A DNA stretch of 64,000 nt, taken from NCBI RefSeq assembly GCF_001766675.1, contig NZ_MJLT01000069.1:62001-126000 (forward strand), in the 5' to 3' direction. Made by a program: the position numbers and the translations under genes. Origin of the DNA: Arthrobacter sp. SW1. GTDB lineage: Bacteria; Actinomycetota; Actinomycetes; Actinomycetales; Micrococcaceae. Shown here piece after piece: positions 50,804 to 59,034 of this stretch. Every line of letters starts with the position of its first letter. The first letter of the stretch is position 1. The notes beneath the pieces were generated by a model. It had not been told where the DNA came from. It was given only the letters and a program-made list of their open reading frames with translations, and did not search any database.

Positions 50804-51244
50804 ATGGGAATGTGGGCGGGCGAAGGCTCCGGCTTCGAGGTAACACCTCACGAGCTCTGTGCGGCGTTCCGCGAAATCTGGGAGAGCCGGAACGCAGGAA
50901 GCGCCGTCGTTGAGACGGACATCGTTGACCATGCTTTCGGCGAATCGCCGGTACACATGATCACGGTGTCGAGCCAGCCGCTCCTCAAGGTCTATTTTCC
51001 CAGCGCGGACACGGCATTCATTGAATACGCTTCCGATGGCCTTGCCGCACACAGTGAAGAAATTCTGATCACTTACAGGAACCGCGGGGAAATGGTTTCC
51101 GTACTTGAAGAACTCGCGCAACGTTGCCGCTGCGCTGTGACGACGCCGCCGGGCAGAACACGCTTCCTACTGATGCAACCCCGGATTCGTTTTGATTGCG
51201 GCGCTTCGTCACTTGTCCTCCTTGAGGACAACCACCGCGCCTAG
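50804..51244 (+). CDS. Hypothetical protein, unrecognised
   Basis: From ATG 50804 (or 50810) the frame encodes about 146 residues with alternating beta and helical segments (VHMITVSSQPLLKVYF, TAFIEYASDG, ILITYRNRGEMVSVLEEL) and two close Cys (RCRC). There is no signal peptide and no strong ribosome-binding site. Codon bias is weaker than in neighbours, so it may be a horizontally acquired or young gene, or not a gene. I do not assign a function. Confidence 0.4.
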   Translation: MGMWAGEGSGFEVTPHELCAAFREIWESRNAGSAVVETDIVDHAFGESPVHMITVSSQPLLKVYFPSADTAFIEYASDGLAAHSEEILITYRNRGEMVSVLEELAQRCRCAVTTPPGRTRFLLMQPRIRFDCGASSLVLLEDNHRA

Positions 51245-51313
51245 CCTGTCCCTCACAGCCCCGCCACAGGAACCCCATGTACACGGCACAGGGCGGCGGG
51301 CTTCCATGGATCC

Positions 51314-52228
51314 ATGACCACTTCAAGCAACGGCCCCGAAAACGGCCCCCACCCTGACCACGACCGCGGCCTAGAGTTCGACCTCTCCACCCTCCTGAGC
51401 CGCCGCCGCACCCTCGGTGTGCTCTTCGGCGGCGCAGCCACCGCGGCGCTCGCCGCCTGCACCCCGGCGGGAAGCGGCGGCACTCCAAGCGCCAGCACCT
51501 CAAGCAGCGCTGCCAGTACGACGGCGGCCGCGTCGCCGTCGTCGTCCGCCTCACCGTCGGCTTCCGCGTCCTCAGGCGTGACCCGGGCGTTTGCCGAGTG
51601 CGGCGTCGAGATCCCGCAGGAAACCGCCGGCCCGTACCCCGGCGACGGCTCGAACGGGCCCAACGTGCTGGAGGCCTCGGGCGTGGTACGGAAGGACATC
51701 ACCTCCAGCTTCGGGACGTCGAGCACCAAGGCCGAGGGCGTTCCGCTCACCGTCACGCTCACCCTGCTGGACAACTCGAACGGCTGCGTGCCGCTGGCCG
51801 GTGCCGCCGTGTACGCCTGGCACTGCGACCGCGAGGGCCGCTACTCGCTTTACGATTCCGGTCTGGAGAACGAGAACTTCCTGCGCGGCGTCCAGGAGGC
51901 GGACGCCAACGGCCAGCTCACGTTCACCACGATCTTCCCCGGCGCGTACAACGGGCGCTGGCCGCACATCCACTTCGAGGTCTTCGAATCCCTCAGCAAC
52001 GCCACCAGTGCAGGGCAGCTCCTGGCGGTCTCGCAGATCGCCCTGACGGACGCCGCCTGCCGGGATGTGTACGCCACCGCCGGCTACGAAACGAGCGCCC
52101 GGAACTTCCCCAACACCACGCTGCAATCGGACAACGTGTTCGGCGACGACGGCGGCGTTTACCAGCTGGCGGCGATGAGCGGCTCGGCGTCGGCGGGCTA
52201 CACGGCCGCGCTCAATGTGACCATCTAG
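51314..52228 (+). CDS. Intradiol ring-cleavage dioxygenase-like exported lipoprotein
   Basis: The 304-residue protein carries a twin-arginine-like lipoprotein signal (SRRRTLGVLFGGAATAALAAC), a Ser/Ala/Thr-rich linker (about 53-90) and a domain like the protocatechuate 3,4-dioxygenase beta chain. Likely iron(III) ligands are a Tyr in YAWHCDREGRY and FPGAYNGRWPHIH, with the two His of HIH. Extracellular members of this group are poorly characterised and may act on plant-derived aromatics. Confidence 0.85.
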   Translation: MTTSSNGPENGPHPDHDRGLEFDLSTLLSRRRTLGVLFGGAATAALAACTPAGSGGTPSASTSSSAASTTAAASPSSSASPSASASSGVTRAFAECGVEIPQETAGPYPGDGSNGPNVLEASGVVRKDITSSFGTSSTKAEGVPLTVTLTLLDNSNGCVPLAGAAVYAWHCDREGRYSLYDSGLENENFLRGVQEADANGQLTFTTIFPGAYNGRWPHIHFEVFESLSNATSAGQLLAVSQIALTDAACRDVYATAGYETSARNFPNTTLQSDNVFGDDGGVYQLAAMSGSASAGYTAALNVTI

Positions 52229-52238
52229 ACTCGGAGCC

Positions 52239-53609
52239 ATGCCTTTACATGCCACCGCACTAGAGCACATCCAGGACCTCGGCGAGTACGTTACCGCGTC
52301 GCCGTCGAGCTTCCACGCCGTCCACGAAGCCGCCCGCCGCCTCGACGCCGCAGGCTTCACCGGACTGGACGAAGCGGAGGCCTGGGGCAGCGCCCATGGC
52401 GCGTTCTACGTGATCCGCGACGGCGCGCTCATCGCCTGGGTGGTCCCGGAAGGCGCCGGCCCGGCCACGCCCTTCAACATCCTGGGCACGCACACGGATT
52501 CGCCGTCGTTCAAGCTCAAGCCCAAGCCCACCACGGGCAAGTTCGGCTGGCTGCAGGCCGGCGTCGAGGTGTACGGCGGGCCGCTGCTGAACTCCTGGCT
52601 GGACCGCGAGCTCCGCCTGGCCGGCCGGCTCGTCATGCTCGACGGCACCGAGCACCTCACCGCCACCGGTCCCCTGCTGCGCTTCCCGCAGCTGGCCATC
52701 CACCTGGACCGCGCCGTCAACGAGGGCCTGGCCCTGGGCAAGCAGCAGCACATGAATCCGGTGTTCGGCCTGGGCGACCCTGCCGCAGAGGACCTGCTCG
52801 GCGTGCTTGCCGCGGCGGTCTCCCCTGTCGGCGCGCACGACGACGGCTCAACGCCCGACGACGGCGGCGCGCCGGCCGCGGTGGACCCCGCCTTTGCTGT
52901 GGATCCGGCCCAGATCGGGGGTTACGACATTGTGGTTGCCGATACCCAGGCGCCCGCGGTATTCGGCGCGCGGAGCGAATTCTTCGCCTCCGGTCGCCTC
53001 GACAACCTCTCCTCCACCCACGCGGGCCTCGCTGCCCTGATCGCGCACGCCGCGGACGGAACCCAGGCAGGCGGCCCGATCGCCGTGCTCGCTGCCTTCG
53101 ACCATGAGGAAATCGGTTCGGCCTCCCGCTCCGGCGCCTGCGGCCCGATCCTGGAAGACATCCTGACCCGCGTCTCCGACGGCCTGGGCGCCACGGTCAG
53201 CGAACGGCGGCAGGCCTTCGCCGCGTCGTTCTGTGTTTCCGCGGACGCCGGCCACGCCGTGCACCCCAACTATCCGGAACGCCACGACCCCGTCAACCGG
53301 CCCATCCTCAACGGCGGCCCGCTGCTGAAAATCAACGCCAACCAGCGCTACGCCACGGACGCCACCGGCGCGGCGTTCTGGGCCCGGCTCTCCGGCGAGG
53401 CCGGGGTGCCGTATCAGGAGTTCGTCTCCAACAACGACATCCCCTGCGGCTCCACCATCGGCCCGCTGACGGCTACGCGGCTGGGTATCCGGACCGTGGA
53501 CGTCGGGATCCCGCTGCTGTCCATGCACTCCGCCCGCGAACTCTGCGGAACCGCGGATCCGCACTCGCTCGCAGTGGTGTCGGAGCTGTTCTTCCGGACG
53601 GCGGCGTAG
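52239..53609 (+). CDS. apeB: M18-family aspartyl aminopeptidase
   Basis: The 456-residue metallopeptidase has the two-zinc ligands in GTHTDSP, GRLDNLSS, FDHEEIGS, SADAGHAVHPNY and SMHSARELC. M18 enzymes remove N-terminal acidic residues and form large tetrahedral assemblies. An Asp/Gly/Pro-rich loop (around 195-215) is longer than usual. It begins 10 bases after the previous stop. Confidence 0.93.
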   Translation: MPLHATALEHIQDLGEYVTASPSSFHAVHEAARRLDAAGFTGLDEAEAWGSAHGAFYVIRDGALIAWVVPEGAGPATPFNILGTHTDSPSFKLKPKPTTGKFGWLQAGVEVYGGPLLNSWLDRELRLAGRLVMLDGTEHLTATGPLLRFPQLAIHLDRAVNEGLALGKQQHMNPVFGLGDPAAEDLLGVLAAAVSPVGAHDDGSTPDDGGAPAAVDPAFAVDPAQIGGYDIVVADTQAPAVFGARSEFFASGRLDNLSSTHAGLAALIAHAADGTQAGGPIAVLAAFDHEEIGSASRSGACGPILEDILTRVSDGLGATVSERRQAFAASFCVSADAGHAVHPNYPERHDPVNRPILNGGPLLKINANQRYATDATGAAFWARLSGEAGVPYQEFVSNNDIPCGSTIGPLTATRLGIRTVDVGIPLLSMHSARELCGTADPHSLAVVSELFFRTAA

Positions 53610-53625
53610 GGCTCCCCCCGGGCAG

Positions 53626-54045
53626 TCAGGGCACCCGGACGGGGAGGAATTCGACCGTCCGGGTTCCTCCGCAGCCGGGAATCTCCGGCTGTTCCTTGAG
53701 GGTGAGCGGCAAGCTCTGCGTGGTCGTGTGCCCTTCGCGGTAGCTCGCGGTGACGGTGACCGTCCGCGCGGCCGGCGGCTCGGAGGCCGGCCCTGACGTG
53801 ACCCGCAGCTCCTGCGGGAGCTGCCAGGCGCCGTCGTCCTTCCGGGAAAGCGGCCGCGGAGTGCAGCCGGCGTCCATGCAGGCCGCCACCGATACCGGTT
53901 CGCCGGCGAACTCCAGCGTGATCGGCAACAGCGCGGTTGTGAGCTCGGCGGTGCACGCCCGCGGCTGCGCCATAGCCAGGCCCATGACGCCCAGCAGCAC
54001 CACCGCCAAGCCAACAATCGCCAGAAGTATCCCCCGGGGCTTCAT
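53626..54045 (-). CDS. Small exported or membrane-anchored protein, unrecognised
   Basis: The 139-residue protein starts MKPRGILLAIVGLAVVLLGVMGLAMA, a signal anchor or signal peptide, followed by about 110 exported residues of beta character with three Cys that may pair (RACTAEL, AACMDAGC, PGCGG). ATG 54045 was chosen; an upstream in-frame start adds a basic stretch only. Function is not known. It is convergent with apeB. Confidence 0.65.
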   Translation of the reverse strand: MKPRGILLAIVGLAVVLLGVMGLAMAQPRACTAELTTALLPITLEFAGEPVSVAACMDAGCTPRPLSRKDDGAWQLPQELRVTSGPASEPPAARTVTVTASYREGHTTTQSLPLTLKEQPEIPGCGGTRTVEFLPVRVP

Positions 54046-54125
54046 GCGCGTGAGCCTACGCTGACGCCCTGGCAACGGGAACGCGCCGGCCGGTTTTGGG
54101 CCCGAACCGTTATCCCGGGTAACGC

Positions 54126-54791
54126 CTACCCCGCCAGGCCGATCACCAGGTTGATCGTCGCCGCGAGGATCACGGTGCCGAACAGGTAGGAAAGCAGGCT
54201 GTGCTTGAGTGCCTCGGCACGGATCCGGTGGTTTTCAAGGTTCGTGTCGGACACCTGGTAGGTCATGCCGAGGCTCGTGGCCAGGTACGCGAAATCCGTG
54301 TACTGTGGCGGGCGCTCCTGGTTGAAGCTGATGCCGCCCACCTCCCCGCCCACGTCCGTGGCGTAGTACAGCTCGGCATAGCGGAGCGTGAACAGGGTCT
54401 GGACCAGCATCCAGGACAGCGCGACACTCAGGAGGGACAGCGCTCCCGCAGCGAGCCGCCCGGCCAGCCCGCCGTCGTCGTTCTGGTGTGATCCGACGAC
54501 GACGGCGGCAACCGCCACCAGGCTCGCCAGATTGGCGCCGAGGATCAGCAATTCACTCGCCCCGCGTGAGGGGTCCTCTTCCGTTGCGTGGCGCCGCGTG
54601 GCGTCAGGGTCGAGGCGCCCGATGACCAGCCATACCCACAGCACGTAGGTGGCGGACGCCACCACCCAGCCCACCACGGGCGCGGCCAGCCAGTTCCCTG
54701 CGGCGCCGGTGGCCAGCGCGGCGGCGGCTCCGGCGGCGAACATGACGGCGAGGCGGAGCTTCTTCCGGCGGGCGCGCTGGCTGCTTGGCAT
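54126..54791 (-). CDS. DUF1345 membrane protein
   Basis: The 221-residue protein has five membrane segments and the family region FTLRYAELYY plus DFAYLATSLGMTYQVSDT. DUF1345 proteins have no established function. A 54-residue membrane protein gene sits directly upstream, leaving one base between its stop and this start. Confidence 0.88.
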   Translation of the reverse strand: MPSSQRARRKKLRLAVMFAAGAAAALATGAAGNWLAAPVVGWVVASATYVLWVWLVIGRLDPDATRRHATEEDPSRGASELLILGANLASLVAVAAVVVGSHQNDDGGLAGRLAAGALSLLSVALSWMLVQTLFTLRYAELYYATDVGGEVGGISFNQERPPQYTDFAYLATSLGMTYQVSDTNLENHRIRAEALKHSLLSYLFGTVILAATINLVIGLAG

Positions 54792-54792
54792 C

Positions 54793-54957
54793 TCAGATCC
54801 GGGCGTTGTTGCTGTCTTGCTCCAGCTCGGCGCGCTTCCGGTCCGCCTGCAGGATGCCGTCGCGGACGCCGGAACGGACCACGAAGTAGAGGGCGTACAG
54901 GAAGATGGCGGCGAAGACGACGGGAAGGATGATTGCGTTCAGCGTTGTGGCGTCCAT
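54793..54957 (-). CDS. 54-residue small membrane protein
   Basis: ATG 54957 begins MDATTLNAIILPVVFAAIFL, one membrane helix (about residues 8-27), followed by a polar and charged tail ending in NNARI. It is too short for usual gene calls but is in frame, GC-biased like its neighbours and nearly contiguous with the DUF1345 gene, which suggests co-expression. Confidence 0.6.
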   Translation of the reverse strand: MDATTLNAIILPVVFAAIFLYALYFVVRSGVRDGILQADRKRAELEQDSNNARI

Positions 54958-55085
54958 ACGGCCACCCTAGCGGTGTGATCGGACATTTTCCGGAGCACCA
55001 TGGAGTGTCCGAATCGGCACCCGGGCCGTTCCCGTGCTACGGTCTTTCTCGCTGCTTCGGAGAAAAACGCTTCTCCGGTTCACCT

Positions 55086-55172
55086 GCGCGGGTGGCGGAA
55101 TGGCAGACGCGCTAGCTTGAGGTGCTAGTGCCCGAATAGGGCGTGGGGGTTCAAGTCCCCCTCCGCGCACCA
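55086..55172 (+). tRNA. tRNA-Leu (anticodon GAG), CCA encoded
   Basis: The acceptor stem GCGCGGG pairs with TCCGCGC, the anticodon stem CTAGC/GCTAG encloses loop TTGAGGT (anticodon GAG at 55119-55121), the long variable arm GCCCGAATAGGGC marks a class II tRNA and the T arm GGGGG-TTCAAGT-CCCCC is canonical. A73 and CCA are encoded. Confidence 0.97.
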
Positions 55173-55176
55173 ATTG

Positions 55177-55213
55177 GAAAGCCCCGGTCTTCGGACCGGG
55201 GCTTTCTTGTTCC
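55177..55213. terminator. Strong rho-independent terminator, bidirectional
   Basis: GAAAGCCCCGGTC-TTCG-GACCGGGGCTTTC is a perfect 13-bp stem with a UUCG tetraloop, followed by TTGTT. It ends the tRNA-Leu transcript and can also serve the convergent ynfA gene. Confidence 0.92.
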
Positions 55214-55220
55214 CAGTGTC

Positions 55221-55559
55221 TTATCCGGCGTTCCGTGGCGCGAACATGATGACGGCGACGCCCAGCAGGCAGATGATGGCGCCTGCGATGTCCCAGCGGT
55301 CGGGCCGGAAGCCATCCACCAGCATGCCCCACGCCAACGATCCGGCGATGAAGATTCCGCCGTATGCCGCCAGGACGCGGCCGAAGTGGGCATCGGGCTG
55401 GAACGCGGCCACGAAGCCGTAGATGCCCAGCGCCGCGATCCCGAGCCCGGCCCACCACCACGGCTTGGCCTCCCGGACTGACTGCCACACCAACCAGGCG
55501 CCGCCGATCTCAGCCGCTGCGGCGAGGAGGAACAGCACGGACGACTTCAGGATGGTCAT
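55221..55559 (-). CDS. YnfA/UPF0060 family small membrane protein
   Basis: The 112-residue protein has four membrane helices and the family patterns AAAAEIGGAWLVWQ, AAYGGIFIAGSLAWGMLVDG and GAIICLLGVAVIMF. It belongs to the DMT-superfamily YnfA group of suspected small-molecule exporters. It is convergent with tRNA-Leu and divergent from the rpsF operon. Confidence 0.92.
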   Translation of the reverse strand: MTILKSSVLFLLAAAAEIGGAWLVWQSVREAKPWWWAGLGIAALGIYGFVAAFQPDAHFGRVLAAYGGIFIAGSLAWGMLVDGFRPDRWDIAGAIICLLGVAVIMFAPRNAG

Positions 55560-55733
55560 GGCCCCAGTCTTCCCGAACAGGCCCGGTTATCCACATAGGG
55601 CACATGGCCCGTTCTCCGGTGGTAACACGCCGAATAGCCTTGGACCCGGGAGATGAACTAAGATATTGAAGTCTGTGCTGCGCCCTGCCCCCGAAATTCC
55701 GGTGGCGGAGCCTTGCACGGCATCGCAAATGAA

Positions 55734-55776
55734 CCTCCTGTTACGGAAAGACCGTAACCGCTTAGCCCAAAGGAGG
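55734..55776 (+). promoter_or_regulatory. Candidate S6:S18 leader masking the rpsF ribosome-binding site
   Basis: CCTCCT (55734-55739) is complementary to the Shine-Dalgarno AGGAGG (55771-55776). Between them GTTACGG (55740-55746) and CCGTAAC (55752-55758) form a 7-bp hairpin, leaving a one-sided bulge. P1/P2 with a bulge resembles the rpsF leader bound by S6:S18 in other bacteria. A TAAGAT -10-like site lies at 55659-55664. Confidence 0.55.
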
Positions 55777-55787
55777 TGGGTTCACAT

Positions 55788-56093
55788 ATGCGTCCTTACG
55801 AATTGATGGTAATCATCGACCCCGAGGTCGAAGAGCGTACCGTTGAGCCGTCGCTTCAGAAGTTCCTGAATGTCATCACCACCGATGGTGGAACCATCGA
55901 GAAGGTTGACATCTGGGGCCGCCGTCGCCTGGCTTACGACATCAAGAAGAAGTCCGAAGGTATCTACGCCGTGGTGAACTTCACCGCTGAGCCGGCTACC
56001 GCCAAGGAACTTGACCGCCAGCTGTCTCTCAACGAGACCATCATGCGCACCAAGATCATCCGCCCCGAAGACCAGAAGGTCGTTGCTGAGTAA
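55788..56093 (+). CDS. rpsF: 30S ribosomal protein bS6
   Basis: The 101-residue protein has the S6 pattern MRPYELMVIIDPE, RRRLAYDIKKKSEGIYAVVNF and NETIMRTKI. ATG 55788 is preceded by AGGAGGTGG at eight bases. It is first in the rpsF-ssb-rpsR-rplI operon and partners S18 in the 30S subunit. Confidence 0.97.
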   Translation: MRPYELMVIIDPEVEERTVEPSLQKFLNVITTDGGTIEKVDIWGRRRLAYDIKKKSEGIYAVVNFTAEPATAKELDRQLSLNETIMRTKIIRPEDQKVVAE

Positions 56094-56148
56094 TTCAGCT
56101 TCCGGCTTTTCAATCTTTACCCCGTAGGAACGAACAAGGAGGCAGTAG

Positions 56149-56730
56149 ATGGCAGGCGAAACCACTATTACGGTCATCGGTAATCTCACCAATGACCCGG
56201 AGCTGCGGTTCACCCCGTCTGGCTCGGCAGTAGCGAACTTCACCATCGCTTCTACTCCCCGGACATTCGACCGCCAGTCCAACGAGTGGAAGGACGGGGA
56301 AACCCTGTTCCTCCGCGCGTCGGTGTGGCGGGAAGCAGCCGAGAACGTGGCCGAATCCCTCACCAAGGGCATGCGCGTCATCGTTTCCGGCCGTTTGAAG
56401 AGCCGTTCCTACGAAACCAAGGAAGGCGAGAAGCGCACCGTTATCGAGCTTGAGGTCGACGAAATCGGCCCCAGCCTCCGGTACGCCAATGCCAAGGTCA
56501 ACCGCACCCAGCGCTCCGGCGGTGGCGGCGGATTCGGCGGCGGCCAGGGCAACCAGGGCGGCTTCGGCGGCGGTGGCTTCGGGGGCGGCACTGGTGGAAA
56601 CCAGGGCGGCAACCCCGGTGGAGGATGGGGCGGCAACCAGTCCGCGCCGCAGGATGACCCGTGGGCTACCCCCGGTGTCAGCAATGCAGGCGGCTGGGGC
56701 AACGGTCCTGACTCCGAACCTCCCTTCTAA
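56149..56730 (+). CDS. ssb: Single-stranded DNA-binding protein
   Basis: The 193-residue protein has an OB fold (GNLTNDPELRFTPSGSAVANFTIAS, ETLFLRASVWREAAENVAESLTKGMRVIVSGRL) to about residue 115, a Gly-rich linker and an acidic tip ending SEPPF. The tip recruits replication and repair proteins. AAGGAGG precedes the start. Confidence 0.97.
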   Translation: MAGETTITVIGNLTNDPELRFTPSGSAVANFTIASTPRTFDRQSNEWKDGETLFLRASVWREAAENVAESLTKGMRVIVSGRLKSRSYETKEGEKRTVIELEVDEIGPSLRYANAKVNRTQRSGGGGGFGGGQGNQGGFGGGGFGGGTGGNQGGNPGGGWGGNQSAPQDDPWATPGVSNAGGWGNGPDSEPPF

Positions 56731-56765
56731 ACAAACATTCACGTCCGACGCCGGAACCCGCCTAA

Positions 56766-56833
56766 GTGCCGCAAGGCACCCAAGGTGGCGAACGCCGTCG
56801 GGCACCACCATCCCGTGGATCAATATCCACGGG
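56766..56833 (+). promoter_or_regulatory. Structured ssb-rpsR spacer
   Basis: Two hairpins sit in the 126-base spacer: GTGCC-GCAA-GGCAC (56766-56779), capped by a GNRA tetraloop, and CCCGTGGAT-CAAT-ATCCACGGG (56812-56833), 9 bp. They may protect the transcript, act as a processing site, or bind S6:S18. Confidence 0.45.
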
Positions 56834-56856
56834 CTCCATAGATAAGGAGCTCCACG

Positions 56857-57096
56857 ATGGCTAAGGCTGAACTCCGTAAGCCCAAACCAAAGTCCAACCC
56901 CTTGAAGGCCGCTGACATCACTGTCATCGACTACAAGGACGTAGCACTGCTGCGCAAGTTCATCTCCGACCGCGGAAAGATCCGCGCTCGTCGCGTCACC
57001 GGCGTTTCCGTTCAGGAACAGCGCAAGATCGCCCAGGCAATCAAGAACGCCCGCGAAGTTGCACTGCTGCCTTACTCCGGCGCTGGCCGCGGCTAA
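56857..57096 (+). CDS. rpsR: 30S ribosomal protein bS18, cysteine-free type
   Basis: The 79-residue protein contains IDYKDVALLRKFISDRGKIRARRVTGVSVQEQRKIAQAIKNAREVALLPY. It has no cysteine, so it lacks the CxxC-type zinc ribbon found in C+ S18 paralogues. TAAGGAG precedes the start. It is in the main ribosomal operon rather than a Zur regulon. Confidence 0.97.
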   Translation: MAKAELRKPKPKSNPLKAADITVIDYKDVALLRKFISDRGKIRARRVTGVSVQEQRKIAQAIKNAREVALLPYSGAGRG

Positions 57097-57113
57097 GGAA
57101 GGGATTAACTACC

Positions 57114-57566
57114 ATGGCAAAGCTCATTCTGACCCACGAAGTTACCGGTCTCGGTGCTGCTGGCGATGTTGTCGAGGTCAAGAACGGTTACGCACGTAAC
57201 TACCTCCTGCCCCGCGGCTTCGCTCTGACCTGGACCCGTGGTGGCGAGAAGACGGTTGAGACCATCAAGGCCGCTCGTGCTGCCCGCGCCCACGCTTCCA
57301 TCGAAGCTGCCCAGGCCCAGGCTGCTGAGCTGTCCTCCAAGAAGGTCCAGCTCGTTGTGAAGGCCGGCGAGTCCGGTCGTCTCTTCGGTACCGTCAAGCC
57401 GGCCGACGTCGCCGCCGCTGTTGAGGCTGCCGGCCTCGGCACCATCGACAAGCGCAACGTTGAACTGCCGAACCACATCAAGTCTGTTGGTTCGTACCAG
57501 GCCAACGTCCGCCTGCACGAGGACGTTTCCGCTGTCATCGACCTGGTGGTCGTTGCTGCGAAGTAG
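57114..57566 (+). CDS. rplI: 50S ribosomal protein bL9
   Basis: The 150-residue protein has the L9 N-terminal domain (LGAAGDVVEVKNGYARNYLLPRGFA), the long central helix and a C-terminal domain. It ends the ribosomal operon and is followed by a terminator. Confidence 0.97.
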   Translation: MAKLILTHEVTGLGAAGDVVEVKNGYARNYLLPRGFALTWTRGGEKTVETIKAARAARAHASIEAAQAQAAELSSKKVQLVVKAGESGRLFGTVKPADVAAAVEAAGLGTIDKRNVELPNHIKSVGSYQANVRLHEDVSAVIDLVVVAAK

Positions 57567-57580
57567 TCTTTGACTGCGCT

Positions 57581-57627
57581 GAAGGCCCCTGCTTCCGGTT
57601 CGCCGGGGGCGGGGGCCTTTCGCTTTA
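57581..57627 (+). terminator. Terminator of the rpsF-rplI operon
   Basis: AAGGCCCC (57582-57589) pairs with GGGGCCTT (57612-57619), followed by TTCGCTTT. The long loop includes a further CCGG/CCGG pairing. It lies 15 bases after the rplI stop. Confidence 0.75.
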
Positions 57628-57631
57628 ACCC

Positions 57632-57694
57632 CAACGCGGGGTCACTTACGGCCCATCTTTGGCGGCAACATGGGCCGTAAGTGACCCCGCGTTG
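57632..57694. repeat. Dispersed palindromic element, copy A
   Basis: Two perfect 25-bp arms (57632-57656 and 57670-57694) begin CAACGCGGGGTCACTTACGG and flank a 13-base loop. The arms are identical to the outer 25 bp of 60245-60307. It stands between rplI and a convergent DUF1801 gene. Confidence 0.9.
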
Positions 57695-57702
57695 CGGAAG
57701 TT

Positions 57703-58125
57703 TCAGGGCCGGTGCAGTTCGTCCATCGCGTACCGGTAGCCAACGCGCACGAGTTCCTTGAGGACGCCCAGGTCCACATCGGCCAGCTTGTTGATGTACA
57801 GGCAGCTCACCCCGGTTTTATGTTTGCCGAGCCGCGCCAGGAGTTCGCCGGTCTGAGCGCCGTATCCCAGCACGTAGAGCGCCAGGTTCGCCTTGCGCGG
57901 CGAGAACCCGACGGCGGCCGAGTCTCCTTCGCGGCCGCTTTCGTAGCGGTAGTGGTACTGCCCGAAGCCAACGATGCTCGGTCCCCACATCACCGGCTCC
58001 TGCCCCGTGACCTTCCGCATCAACTCAAGCAGAGCGAAGCCGTCGGCCCGGCGGACGGGGTTTTCCACGGCGGACAGGAATTCCTCCACCGGAACGGCCG
58101 TGGGCTGCGTCTTGTTCTCTGCCAT
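57703..58125 (-). CDS. DUF1801 (YdhG-like) protein
   Basis: The 140-residue protein matches DUF1801: VPVEEFLSAVENPVRRADGFALLELM, MWGPSIVGFGQYHYRYESGREGD and CLYINKLADVDLGVLKELV. ATG 58125 is the family start; a longer frame is antisense to the next gene. Function is not established, although the fold resembles frataxin-like proteins. Confidence 0.88.
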   Translation of the reverse strand: MAENKTQPTAVPVEEFLSAVENPVRRADGFALLELMRKVTGQEPVMWGPSIVGFGQYHYRYESGREGDSAAVGFSPRKANLALYVLGYGAQTGELLARLGKHKTGVSCLYINKLADVDLGVLKELVRVGYRYAMDELHRP

Positions 58126-58182
58126 GCCCGTAGTCTCGCAGACCGCGGACTGCCGGGCCAGCGCCGGTGATAGCCTGCACCG

Positions 58183-59034
58183 GTGACTCCTGACTCCCCG
58201 CGCCCGCGCCGTTTTGCCCAGCTCGATGTCTTCTCCGCGGTGCCATTCCGCGGCAACCCGCTCGCCGTCGTCGTCGACGCCGAAGGCCTGGACGGCACGC
58301 GGATGCAGCAGTTCGCCAACTGGACCAATCTGTCCGAGACCACCTTCCTGCTGCCGCCCGAAGACCCCTCCGCGGATTACCGGGTGCGGATCTTCACCGC
58401 CTCCGAGGAGCTGCCGTTCGCGGGGCACCCGACCCTCGGCTCGGGCCGGGCCTGGCTGCAGTCCGGTGGCGTGCCGAAAAAGGACGGCGTGCTGGTCCAG
58501 GAGTGCGGTGCCGGGCTGGTGGAGGTGAAGTCCGACGGCGGCCGGCTGGCTTTCGCGGCGCCGCCCCTCACCCGTTCGGGGCCGGTGGACGCGGCGACGC
58601 GCGCCCGGCTCGCTGCGGGACTGCGGCTGCCGGGGGCGGCCCTGCTGGACGTGTCCTGGCTGGTGAACGGCCCGCGCTGGATCGGCGTGCTCCTGGAATC
58701 CGCCGAGCAGGTACTGGCGCTGTCGCCGGACCTGGCGCAGCTCGGCGAGCTCGAGGTCGGCGTCATCGGCCCGCACCGGCCGGGCACCGGCGTCGACTTC
58801 GAAGTGCGCACCTTCATTGCCGGGGACGCCGTGGTGGAAGACCCGGTGACCGGCAGCTTCAACGCCGGCGCCGCGCAATGGCTGATCGGCAGCGGCCGCG
58901 CGCCGGAGCGGTACCTGGCCGCGCAGGGAACGGTGCTCGGTAGGGCCGGCCGCGTCCATGTGGAAAAGGTGGATGGCCGGATCTGGGTCGGTGGCGACGT
59001 CACACCGTGCATCGAAGGAACCGTACTCATCTGA
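58183..59034 (+). CDS. PhzF-family isomerase
   Basis: The 283-residue protein has the PhzF/DAP-epimerase fold: FSAVPFRGNPLAVV, NLSETTFLLP with the catalytic Glu, FTASEELPFAGHPTLG, EDPVTGSFNAGAAQWL. GTG 58183 is preceded by TAGCCT at 58171-58176, so the message may be nearly leaderless. The substrate is unknown; phenazine genes are absent. Confidence 0.92.
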   Translation: MTPDSPRPRRFAQLDVFSAVPFRGNPLAVVVDAEGLDGTRMQQFANWTNLSETTFLLPPEDPSADYRVRIFTASEELPFAGHPTLGSGRAWLQSGGVPKKDGVLVQECGAGLVEVKSDGGRLAFAAPPLTRSGPVDAATRARLAAGLRLPGAALLDVSWLVNGPRWIGVLLESAEQVLALSPDLAQLGELEVGVIGPHRPGTGVDFEVRTFIAGDAVVEDPVTGSFNAGAAQWLIGSGRAPERYLAAQGTVLGRAGRVHVEKVDGRIWVGGDVTPCIEGTVLI

